In this document: piece by piece, positions 56,793-64,000 of the stretch
How positions within the stretch are numbered: position 1 is the first letter of the stretch
Layout: each line of letters begins with the position of its first letter
Assembly: GCF_902804485.1 (NCBI RefSeq)
Contig: NZ_CADCST010000100.1
Coordinates: 1-64,000, forward strand
Direction: 5' to 3'
Origin: Flavobacterium collinsii
Lineage (GTDB): Bacteria; Bacteroidota; Bacteroidia; Flavobacteriales; Flavobacteriaceae
Length of the DNA: 64,000 bases
Notes under the pieces: generated by a model
Told to the model about the DNA's origin: nothing
The model's input: the letters and a program-made list of their open reading frames with translations, nothing else
The model's database searches: none
Position numbers and translations under genes: made by a program

Positions 56793-58664
56793 ATGAAAAA
56801 TTGCAAAACACACCTAGAAAAACATAATCTCTATAAATTAATACTATTCATTCTATTATTTTCCACTTCCGCGAAAGCGCAAATCCAAAAAACAGAGCCG
56901 CCATTTTGGTATGCCGGTATGAAAAATCCCGAATTGCAGATTATGTTCTACGGAAAAGACATTTCACAATACGAGACTTCTGTTTCAAATAATGTGGTGA
57001 TTAAAAGCGTTGAAAAAACAGAAAATCCAAACTATCTTTTTGTTACCATTGATACACAAAACCTAAAAGCTTCTGACTTGGTTTTCTACTTCAAAATCAA
57101 AAACAAAGTCGCTTTTACTCAAAAATACACACTTAAAGAAAGAAGAGCCAACTCGGCAGACCGAAAAAGCTACGACGCATCAGATGTAATGTACCTCATC
57201 ATGCCGGATCGTTTTGCAAACGGAAATCCGAAAAACGACAGTAATGCCGCTTTAACCGAAAAAGGGAACCGTCAGGATCCAAGTGGCCGTCACGGTGGAG
57301 ACATCGAGGGAATCATTAAAAACCTGGATTATATCTCGTCTCTTGGTGCAACCACTATTTGGAATACGCCCCTTTGTGAGGACAACGACAAACAGCACTC
57401 GTACCATACTTATGCACAATCAGACGTGTACAAAATAGATCCGCGTTACGGAACAAATGAAGATTATGTTCGTCTGTCTACAGAAATGCATAAAAAAAAC
57501 ATGAAACTTGTTATGGATTATGTAACCAATCACTGGGGAATTACCCATTGGATGATGAAAGATATTCCAACCAAAACCTGGTTCAATCAATTTGAAACTT
57601 TTACACAAACGCACCACCGTCGCGAAGTAATTACTGATATTCACGCTTCAAAAATAGATCAGGAAGTTTGTATTGACGGCTGGTTTGTACCTTCAATGCC
57701 GGACTTGAATTTAAGAAATCCTCTTGTTGCCAAATACCTGACTCAAAATGCGATTTGGTGGATTGAATATGCCAATCTTGACGGATTCAGAGTTGACACT
57801 TACAATTACTCTGATCAAACTGCAATGGCCAATTGGGCAAAAGCAGTTACGAACGAATATCCTAATTTCAATATCGTTGGAGAAATATGGATGCACAATC
57901 AGGCGAACTTAGCTTATTGGCAAAAAGACAGTAAAATTGGTGCGATCGAAAATTACAATTCCAATCTGCCTAGTGTGATGGATTTTACACTTCAAAGTCA
58001 GATTAGTTCTGCTTTCAACGAAAATGAACCAAGCTGGGATAATGGATTGATTAAATTCTACAACAATTTTGCAATGGATTATTTATATCCAAACACCAAT
58101 AATATTTTAGTTTTTGCCGAAAATCATGACACCGACCGTATCAATCATAATTTTAAGTATGATTTGGCAAAATACAAACTAACTATGACTTTATTGGCTA
58201 CAATTCGTGGAATTCCACAAGTGTATTACGGTTCAGAAATTGGAATGGGCGGCGACAAAAGCAAAGGCGATGCCGACATTCGTCAGGATTTCCCGGGCGG
58301 ATGGACCGGTGATAAAAACAATGCTTTCACCAAAGAAGGCAGAACGGCTGAACAAGCAAAATATTTTGACTTCACCTCTAAATTATTCAACTGGAGAAAA
58401 TCAAACGAAGCTGTTCATTTCGGAAAGATGACACATTACATTCCGGAAAACAACACTTATGTTTATTTCAGATATACGGATGCTAAAACTGTAATGGTTG
58501 TTTTCAATAACAATGCAAAAGAGCAAGTTGTAAAAACAAACCGTTTTAAGGAAAACATCAAAAATTTTAAAACAGGTAAAGATGTCATCACCGGAAAAAC
58601 ATTCGATTTAACTTCTGAAATTACTTTGGAACCTAAGTCAGCACTTATTTTAGAATTGGAATAA
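56793..58664 (+). CDS. susA: GH13 neopullulanase/cyclomaltodextrinase-type enzyme (SusA-like)
   Basis: A 623-residue exported amylase-family enzyme (signal ending TSAKAQ). An N-terminal beta domain of the cyclomaltodextrinase type (about 30-120, FWYAGMKNPELQIMFYGKDI) precedes the GH13 barrel. Catalytic residues are the nucleophile Asp in DGFRVDTYNY, the acid Glu in VGEIWMHN and the stabilizing Asp in ENHDTDR; region I is MDYVTNHWG. The C-terminal beta domain ends LEPKSALILELE. As in SusA, it probably cuts imported maltooligosaccharides in the periplasm. It is followed by a long inverted repeat. Confidence 0.93.
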   Translation: MKNCKTHLEKHNLYKLILFILLFSTSAKAQIQKTEPPFWYAGMKNPELQIMFYGKDISQYETSVSNNVVIKSVEKTENPNYLFVTIDTQNLKASDLVFYFKIKNKVAFTQKYTLKERRANSADRKSYDASDVMYLIMPDRFANGNPKNDSNAALTEKGNRQDPSGRHGGDIEGIIKNLDYISSLGATTIWNTPLCEDNDKQHSYHTYAQSDVYKIDPRYGTNEDYVRLSTEMHKKNMKLVMDYVTNHWGITHWMMKDIPTKTWFNQFETFTQTHHRREVITDIHASKIDQEVCIDGWFVPSMPDLNLRNPLVAKYLTQNAIWWIEYANLDGFRVDTYNYSDQTAMANWAKAVTNEYPNFNIVGEIWMHNQANLAYWQKDSKIGAIENYNSNLPSVMDFTLQSQISSAFNENEPSWDNGLIKFYNNFAMDYLYPNTNNILVFAENHDTDRINHNFKYDLAKYKLTMTLLATIRGIPQVYYGSEIGMGGDKSKGDADIRQDFPGGWTGDKNNAFTKEGRTAEQAKYFDFTSKLFNWRKSNEAVHFGKMTHYIPENNTYVYFRYTDAKTVMVVFNNNAKEQVVKTNRFKENIKNFKTGKDVITGKTFDLTSEITLEPKSALILELE

Positions 58665-58673
58665 TTTTTATCT

Positions 58674-58826
58674 AAACACATAGAAACATAGATTGCCTGG
58701 TTCTATAAAAGGCGTTTCACTTGTTCAAACAAACATAGCCATTGTATACTCACAGTTATGTGTAAATGACGAGTCATTTATTTTAATCTTTCTATTAGAA
58801 AATAAGATCTATGTTTCTATGTGTTT
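58674..58826. repeat. Long inverted repeat after the SusA-like gene
   Basis: Perfect 20-base arms at 58674-58693 (AAACACATAGAAACATAGAT) and 58807-58826, separated by 113 bases. It has no ORF. Such units occur in flavobacterial intergenic regions; function is unknown. Confidence 0.75.
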
Positions 58827-58850
58827 AAAGTTCAACACAAAGTAATTCCA

Positions 58851-58910
58851 CCACGAATTCACGAATTTTTACTCTCAAACTTCATAGAAACTAATTTGTG
58901 AATTGATTCG
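58851..58910. repeat. Degenerate ACGAATTCACGAATT palindrome
   Basis: Left arm CCACGAATTCACGAATT (58851-58867) and a decayed right arm AATTTGTGAATTGATTCG (58893-58910). Related to the elements at 60655-60810 and 61517-61577. Confidence 0.55.
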
Positions 58911-58979
58911 CTAATTTGCTATCGCTCGGGTTGTGGCTGTTTTTTCCAACATCATGTATGTCTAAAAAATTCCTGAATA

Positions 58980-60647
58980 ATGAAAAAATACATTTTCCTT
59001 TTTTTACCTTTAGTATCCTTAATCATGAGTTGTTCTGGCTCAAAATCAGTTACAATGAATAAAGAAAACACTTCAAAAACACCCTTCGTTTGGGAAGGAG
59101 CCAATGTTTATTTCTTACTTACCGATCGCTTTTATAACGGAGATACTTCTAATGACGTTAACTTCAACCGAACTAAGACTCCGGGAAAATTACGTGGTTT
59201 TGAAGGTGGCGATATTATTGGAATCACCAAAAAAATCGAATCTGGTTATTTTACTCAATTAGGAATCAATGCGATCTGGCTAACTCCCCTTGTCGAACAA
59301 ATACATGGTGGAGTTGACGAAGGAACAGGACTTAGCTATGGTTTTCATGGCTATTGGGCAAAGGACTGGACAGCGCTGGATCCAAATTTCGGAACTAAAG
59401 AGGACTTAGCCAATTTAGTCAAAAAAGCACATGCGAAAGGCATCCGAATTATTCTCGACGGCGTTATCAACCATACTGGCCCGGTAACTCCCGAAGATCC
59501 CGTTTGGCCTTCAGACTGGGTGCGAACGGGAGTGGTTTGTGATTACAAATCATTTGAAAATACAACCATGTGTACCTTAGTAGACAACCTTCCGGATGTA
59601 AAAACAGAAAGTACACAGAATGTCGAATTACCCCCTCTTTTAATCGAAAAGTGGAAGAAAGAAGGCCGCTATGAAAAAGAAATCGCTTCACTGGATGAAT
59701 TCTTCAAAAGAACAGGATATCCAAGAAGTCCAAAATATTATATCATAAAATGGCTCACTGATTATATTACAGCATTCGGAATTGACGGTTACAGAGGCGA
59801 TACCGTAAAACATACCGAAGAAAATGTCTGGGCCGATTTTAAAAAAGAATGTGACTATGCTTTCGAAATCTGGAAAAAACAGCATCCTCTGGAAGTTTTA
59901 GATCAAAACCCCTTTTATACGATTGCCGAAGTTTACGGATACGGAATAAGTGGTGGGCAGGACTATGATTTTGGAGATCGAAAAGTAAATTATTTCCAAA
60001 ACGGTTTCAACAGCATGATTAATTTTGAATTCAAGTGGAACGCCGCTCAAAACAATTATGAAGGTTTGTTTTCGAAATATTCCAATCATTTTACTAATGA
60101 ACTGAAAGGATATTCGGTTTTAAACTATATGTCTTCACACGATGACGGTCAGCCTTTTGATGCCTATCGTGTAAAAGGTATTGAAGCGGGAACCAAACTA
60201 CTCCTTTGCCCGGGAATGTCACAGGTATATTATGGTGATGAATCTGCCCGACCTTTAGTAATCGAAGGCACCCAGGGAGATGCTACTTTGCGCTCAAACA
60301 TGAATTGGGACGAAATTCAAAACAACCCAGAAACTCAAAAAACACTATTGCATTGGCAAAAATTAGGTCAGTTTAGAAGAAATCATCCCGCTGTTGGTGC
60401 AGGAATCCACCATCAAATTAGCACACAACCTTATGTTTTTTCAAGAACCTTCACAAAAAATATCTATACGGATAAAGTTGTAATTAGCTTGGATTTACCC
60501 AAAGGCAAAAAAGAACTTCCTGTTGGTGATGTCTTCCCAAACGGAACAAAATTAAAAGACACCTACTCCAACCAGAAAGTTGAAGTAATTGATGGAAGAG
60601 TAAGTATTGACAGCGATTTCGACATTGTTTTATTGGAAAAAGAATAA
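58980..60647 (+). CDS. GH13 alpha-amylase lipoprotein
   Basis: A 555-residue amylase-family enzyme with a lipoprotein signal (SLIMSCSGSKS, Cys at about 18), so it is membrane-anchored, either surface or periplasmic. The GH13 barrel has EGGDIIGITKKIE, region I DGVINHTGP, nucleophile Asp in DGYRGDTVKHTEE, acid Glu in TIAEVYGYG and stabilizing Asp in SSHDDGQP. The fold resembles the MalS-type amylases. It differs from the T9SS amylase at the other end of the locus in lacking a sorting tail. It may trim maltodextrins before or after SusCD import. Confidence 0.92.
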   Translation: MKKYIFLFLPLVSLIMSCSGSKSVTMNKENTSKTPFVWEGANVYFLLTDRFYNGDTSNDVNFNRTKTPGKLRGFEGGDIIGITKKIESGYFTQLGINAIWLTPLVEQIHGGVDEGTGLSYGFHGYWAKDWTALDPNFGTKEDLANLVKKAHAKGIRIILDGVINHTGPVTPEDPVWPSDWVRTGVVCDYKSFENTTMCTLVDNLPDVKTESTQNVELPPLLIEKWKKEGRYEKEIASLDEFFKRTGYPRSPKYYIIKWLTDYITAFGIDGYRGDTVKHTEENVWADFKKECDYAFEIWKKQHPLEVLDQNPFYTIAEVYGYGISGGQDYDFGDRKVNYFQNGFNSMINFEFKWNAAQNNYEGLFSKYSNHFTNELKGYSVLNYMSSHDDGQPFDAYRVKGIEAGTKLLLCPGMSQVYYGDESARPLVIEGTQGDATLRSNMNWDEIQNNPETQKTLLHWQKLGQFRRNHPAVGAGIHHQISTQPYVFSRTFTKNIYTDKVVISLDLPKGKKELPVGDVFPNGTKLKDTYSNQKVEVIDGRVSIDSDFDIVLLEKE

Positions 60648-60654
60648 CGATCTT

Positions 60655-60810
60655 ACCGCAGAGAAACGTAAAGATTCACAAAGTTTTTTAGCTACGAATT
60701 CACGAATTTTTATTTTCAGAGATAAGAAAAAATAATTCGTGAATTCGTGGCTATTTAATTTTTAATAAATTCCTTGCTAACCTTGCGTAAAACTTTGCGA
60801 CCTTTGCGGT
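60655..60810. repeat. Nested palindromic intergenic element
   Basis: An inner inverted repeat GCTACGAATTCACGAATT (60691-60708) with 60734-60751 (one mismatch) is enclosed by partly complementary outer arms ACCGCA..AAAG..AAAGTTTT and AAAACTTTGCGACCTTTGCGGT. It could form a cruciform or long hairpin just before the GDPD gene. Confidence 0.7.
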
Positions 60811-60828
60811 TAGAAAAAATACTGCAAA

Positions 60829-61506
60829 ATGCTAAAAATAGCACACAGAGGCGCAAAAGCTTACGAACCTGAGAACACTTTAAAAGCATTTCAGAAAGCG
60901 TTAGATCTCAATGCTGACGGAATTGAACTTGATGTTCACTTAAGCGCTGATGAACATATAATTGTAATGCATGATGAAACCATTGACAAAATGACCAACG
61001 GAAGGGGCGAGATCACTCAATATACCTTAGCCGAACTAAAATCATTTCTGATTGCCGGGCAATATGAAATTCCAACTTTAAACGAAGTTTTTGATCTGGT
61101 TGACAAAAAATGTTTCATTAATGTCGAATTAAAAGGTTTAGGAACCCCAAAAAAAGTTGTCGCATTAATTGAACAATATATCTCAGAAAAAAACTGGAAC
61201 TACAATCATTTTATAGTTTCAAGTTTCGATTGGAATATGCTACAGGAAACATCCTATTTAAATCCAAAAATTCCTATTGGTGTTTTAACAGAGGAAGATC
61301 TTGATACTGCTCTAGCTTTCGCCAAAACCATAAAAGCGAAAGCCATTCATCCTGATTATCACCTGCTGGATTTAGAAAATGTAAGCCAAATGCAGGAAAA
61401 AGGATTTCTCGTTTTGCCATGGACCGTTAATATGGAAGAAGACATTCAAAAAGTAAAGAATTATAATATAGACGGAATCATTTCTGACTGTCCGGACAAA
61501 ATATAA
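60829..61506 (+). CDS. Glycerophosphodiester phosphodiesterase
   Basis: A 225-residue TIM-barrel enzyme hydrolysing glycerophosphodiesters (from phospholipid breakdown) to glycerol-3-phosphate and an alcohol. Motifs are IAHRGAKAYEPENTLKAF (catalytic His and metal Glu), DGIELDVHLSADEHIIVMHD (Glu, Asp and the second His) and a C-terminal LVLPWTVNMEED, GIISDCPD. No signal peptide is visible, so it is cytoplasmic like UgpQ. It lies between two copies of the intergenic palindrome and is probably transcribed alone. Confidence 0.94.
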   Translation: MLKIAHRGAKAYEPENTLKAFQKALDLNADGIELDVHLSADEHIIVMHDETIDKMTNGRGEITQYTLAELKSFLIAGQYEIPTLNEVFDLVDKKCFINVELKGLGTPKKVVALIEQYISEKNWNYNHFIVSSFDWNMLQETSYLNPKIPIGVLTEEDLDTALAFAKTIKAKAIHPDYHLLDLENVSQMQEKGFLVLPWTVNMEEDIQKVKNYNIDGIISDCPDKI

Positions 61507-61516
61507 GTTTAAAATA

Positions 61517-61577
61517 GCCCCAAATTCACGAAGTATTTTTTCTTATCTCTGAGAATAAAAATTTGTGAATCTGTGGC
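61517..61577. repeat. Imperfect palindromic element after the GDPD gene
   Basis: Arms GCCCCAAATTCACGAAG (61517-61533) and ATTTGTGAATCTGTGGC (61561-61577) pair imperfectly. The loop contains TTCTTATCTCTGAGAATAAAA, nearly the reverse complement of the loop at 60709-60733, so this is the same family in opposite orientation. Confidence 0.6.
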
Positions 61578-61589
61578 AAATAAAAAAAT

Positions 61590-62798
61590 ATGACCAAAAA
61601 TTTCGATATCATTATTGTTGGCGGAGGTGCTGCAGGTTTTTTCACTGCGATTAATATTGCAGAGAAAAATCCTAAACTGAAAATTGCCATTTTAGAAAGA
61701 GGAAAGGAAGTACTCTCTAAGGTTCGTGTTTCGGGCGGCGGAAGATGCAACGTAACCCACGCCTGTTTTGAACCAAATGAACTGGTTAAGTTTTATCCGC
61801 GTGGCGAAAAAGAACTTCGTGGCCCTTTTCATCAATTTTGTTCCGGAGATACAATCGAATGGTTCGAAAAACATGGCGTTGAACTTAAAATAGAAGAAGA
61901 TGGCAGAATGTTTCCCGTTTCCAATTCCTCACAAACTATTATAGATTGTTTTTTAAATGCCACCGAAAAACTAGGTATAAAAGTACTGACGGGACAAAGC
62001 GTACAATCGATTTTTAAAAAAGAAGATTGCTGGAAAATTGATACTCAAAATGAAAATTTCGCTGCCGAAAAATTAGTAATGGCTACCGGAAGCAATCCTA
62101 AAATCTGGGAAATGCTACAAAACCACGGGCATGCAGTTGTAAGCCCTGTTCCTTCCCTTTTTACTTTTAATATTAAAGATCCCCGAATAAAAGAATTACC
62201 TGGTGTTGCAGCACAAGTCACTGTTACCGTAAAAGATACCAAACTTGAATCGACCGGACCTTTGTTAATCACACATTGGGGAATGAGTGGCCCGGCCATT
62301 CTGAAACTTTCGGCCTGGGGAGCCCGTATTCTATTCGATAAAAATTATCAGTTTACTATTTTCGTCAATTGGTTAAATGATGTTGACACAGAAGATGCCG
62401 AAAAAAAACTGAAAGAACTAAAACAGGAGCATGCTAAGAAAGCCGTTTCAAAAAAATCGCCTTTCGACTTTCCAAATCGTTTATGGGAAAGCCTGGTTCT
62501 GGCTTCGGGCATTGACACCGAAACCAAATGGGCGGATTTGTCTAAAAATCAATTGCAGCAGCTCGCTTCTCAACTTACAAAAGCAACATTTCAGGTCAAC
62601 GGAAAAAGTACTTTTAAAGAAGAATTTGTTACAGCAGGCGGAATCGATTTAAAAGAAATCAACTTCAAAACAATGGAAAGCAAATTGCATAAAAATCTTT
62701 TTTTTGCAGGCGAAATTGTTAATATTGATGCCATTACAGGAGGTTTCAATTTTCAAAATGCCTGGACAAGCGGGTTTATTTTGGCGAATGAAATTTAA
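61590..62798 (+). CDS. HI0933/BaiN-type NAD(P)/FAD-dependent oxidoreductase
   Basis: A 402-residue flavoprotein with an N-terminal FAD-binding Rossmann motif (IIIVGGGAAGFFTAI), the family signature KVRVSGGGRCNVTHAC, a second nucleotide segment LVMATGSNPKIWEM, a middle insertion domain (about 190-330), and the C-terminal FFAGEIVNIDAITGGFNFQNA typical of the HI0933 family. Members are widespread, mostly of unknown substrate; BaiN acts on bile acids in gut bacteria, which does not apply here with any certainty. It is 83 bases after the GDPD gene with an intervening repeat, so it is probably a separate unit. Confidence 0.93.
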   Translation: MTKNFDIIIVGGGAAGFFTAINIAEKNPKLKIAILERGKEVLSKVRVSGGGRCNVTHACFEPNELVKFYPRGEKELRGPFHQFCSGDTIEWFEKHGVELKIEEDGRMFPVSNSSQTIIDCFLNATEKLGIKVLTGQSVQSIFKKEDCWKIDTQNENFAAEKLVMATGSNPKIWEMLQNHGHAVVSPVPSLFTFNIKDPRIKELPGVAAQVTVTVKDTKLESTGPLLITHWGMSGPAILKLSAWGARILFDKNYQFTIFVNWLNDVDTEDAEKKLKELKQEHAKKAVSKKSPFDFPNRLWESLVLASGIDTETKWADLSKNQLQQLASQLTKATFQVNGKSTFKEEFVTAGGIDLKEINFKTMESKLHKNLFFAGEIVNIDAITGGFNFQNAWTSGFILANEI

Positions 62799-62837
62799 TA
62801 AAGTGCAATTCTATAGTTAATTTTTTAAAAGACTTTT

Positions 62838-62845
62838 TATATTTG
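62838..62845 (+). promoter_or_regulatory. Candidate -7 box of the terminal lipoprotein gene
   Basis: TATATTTG matches TAnnTTTG 33 bases before ATG 62879. It overlaps a longer in-frame start at 62843, which it rules out. No clear TTG is seen upstream. Confidence 0.5.
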
Positions 62846-62878
62846 CACCCGAAAAACAAGACAAAACTTACAAAAAAA

Positions 62879-63955
62879 ATGCATAAAATATTATTAGGAG
62901 CTGTACTTTTATTTACAATCTATAGTTGTGAAAATGGCTCTAACGATTCTAAAAAAATCAAAGAAGAGAAAATAACATTACAAACAAATGTTATAGATGC
63001 TGAATATTCAAAAAAAACGGATCAATTAGTATATGTATCATCAAATCCTTCCCAAGTAAATATTTTTAATTCCAGTACCGAATCATTACAAAAAATTTCG
63101 CTGGCTTATACCCCTACATGTATTTCCATTTCACAAAATGGTAATACAGCTGTAGTGGGTCATGATGGTCACATCACACATCTTAATTTAAAAAATCCAT
63201 CCATAATCCAAACCTATGATATTTCTTGTTCTGCACTCGATATTGTTCTTGGAAATAATAGATGGGCATATGTTTTTCCAGAAAAAGATCAGTGGACGTA
63301 TATAAAAAGCGTAAATATGAATTTGGAATATAATTACGAAATGCCCAGAAGTATATACAATCAAATAAGCGCTGGAACTAAAGGAAGACTACATCCATCA
63401 GGTAAATATATTTATTCACAAAGTCCGCTATCAAGAGCTAAAGTTCAACGACTTACAATTAAAAAAGGAGATATTGACGATCAATACGAATCCAACTTTG
63501 AAGAAGAAAACTACACTATCCCCAGCATATGGTTTTCAGAAGACGGCAATAGGCTCTTTACTAGAGAGAGAAGTGTTTTAAAGACTTCCGAACTTAATAA
63601 TTTAGATGCTGTATATAATGGTAAAATTCCTTCTGAAAGCAATTATAAAATTGATTGGCTGGATCATTCTTCTTCAAAAGGAAAATTATATGTAATCTTT
63701 TCAAATGACGATAAATGGAATCCGATAAAATCAAATAACATTTACGTTTTTAACGATTCAGATCTTAGCTATGTAAATAAATTTGATTTGGAAAAATATT
63801 TCAATCAAACGAAAAAAAACAGTGTAGAAACTTATGATGCGGTGCCATATTTTGTCTTTAGCAATTCAACTGGGAATCGTTTATTTGTAGTAACAAAAGC
63901 ACTTGATTCTGATTTAGTTAATAAATGGGCAATTCAAAAAATCAATATTAACTAA
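62879..63955 (+). CDS. Lipoprotein, probably beta-propeller-like
   Basis: A 358-residue protein with a lipoprotein signal (LLFTIYSCENGS, Cys at about 17). The body is a series of beta strands with recurring patterns (DQLVYVSSNPSQVNIFN, NGNTAVVGHDGHITHLNL, GNRLFVVTKALDS) like the blades of a WD40/YVTN-type propeller. I start at ATG 62879, since the in-frame start at 62843 overlaps the -7 box. Nothing in the neighbourhood indicates a function; the propeller is an inference from repeat spacing. Confidence 0.78.
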   Translation: MHKILLGAVLLFTIYSCENGSNDSKKIKEEKITLQTNVIDAEYSKKTDQLVYVSSNPSQVNIFNSSTESLQKISLAYTPTCISISQNGNTAVVGHDGHITHLNLKNPSIIQTYDISCSALDIVLGNNRWAYVFPEKDQWTYIKSVNMNLEYNYEMPRSIYNQISAGTKGRLHPSGKYIYSQSPLSRAKVQRLTIKKGDIDDQYESNFEEENYTIPSIWFSEDGNRLFTRERSVLKTSELNNLDAVYNGKIPSESNYKIDWLDHSSSKGKLYVIFSNDDKWNPIKSNNIYVFNDSDLSYVNKFDLEKYFNQTKKNSVETYDAVPYFVFSNSTGNRLFVVTKALDSDLVNKWAIQKININ

Positions 63956-64000
63956 TAATTATTTCTTTTAATAAAAACCACTTACTATTTACATTTTCTT

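Larger units (their letters stand above)
58665..58979. other. Intergenic region with palindromic repeats
   Basis: 315 bases with no gene. It contains a 20-base perfect inverted repeat with distant arms (58674-58826) and a degenerate copy of the ACGAATTCACGAATT palindrome (58851-58910). Confidence 0.6.

Noticed and set aside
58674-61577. CRISPR array
   Set aside because: The repeats are few, palindromic and unevenly spaced, and no cas genes are nearby.

Overview
The window looks like a chromosome segment of a Flavobacterium-type bacterium (Bacteroidota, Flavobacteriia). The evidence is the low GC content, SusC/SusD outer-membrane proteins, a type IX secretion C-terminal tail, a short RpoD without region 1.1, a mevalonate-pathway gene pair, and repeated TAnnTTTG -7 boxes, the promoter motif of this phylum. 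I see no rRNA, IS element, prophage or CRISPR array. Apart from one large carbohydrate locus the content is mostly housekeeping and nutrient uptake.

Layout. 1-5825: tail of an unidentified gene, then an operon of an STN-type TonB-dependent receptor, a DUF4249 lipoprotein and a protein with a macroglobulin-like and a plug-like domain. 5948-7835: rpoD and rpe. 7924-10370: divergent AraC regulator and DHA2-type MFS exporter. 10382-13432: secreted nuclease and tail-specific protease, both on minus. 13655-18465: surE, a frameshifted small membrane gene, lpxB, an NlpC/P60 lipoprotein and a ComEC-like protein. 18603-27636 (minus): a peptide-use block, dipeptidyl peptidase IV followed by three POT transporters and three thioredoxin-fold paralogues, two of which have lost CXXC. 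27819-30155: HMG-CoA reductase and a GHMP kinase. 30292-36532 (minus): coaX, an outer-membrane protein, lptC, a small membrane protein, a CNNM/CBS protein and a PpiD-like foldase. 36637-36709: tRNA-Phe. 37108-38839: MHS-type symporter and a small membrane protein. 38949-60647: starch/maltodextrin utilization locus. 60829-63955: glycerophosphodiesterase, an HI0933-type flavoprotein and a lipoprotein.

The starch locus is two divergent arms around a LacI-family regulator. The minus arm encodes SusC, SusD, a SusE-like glycan-binding lipoprotein and a T9SS-exported GH13 amylase. The plus arm encodes LacI, a maltose-type MFS importer, beta-phosphoglucomutase, a GH65 phosphorylase, GH97 SusB, an unknown lipoprotein, SusA-type GH13 and a lipoprotein GH13 amylase. 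Together they can cut starch outside the cell, import oligosaccharides through SusCD, degrade them in the periplasm, import maltose, and convert it by phosphorolysis to glucose plus beta-glucose-1-phosphate and then glucose-6-phosphate.

The observations most worth a second look are: two tandem thioredoxin-fold paralogues with a deleted CXXC and a shared new cysteine; three genes with TAnnTTTG exactly four bases before ATG (possible leaderless mRNAs); a frameshifted membrane gene before lpxB; a coding-like minus-strand frame without a start codon after tRNA-Phe; palindromic intergenic repeats at the end of the starch locus; and a candidate operator before the maltose operon. I found no clearly new multi-gene system.
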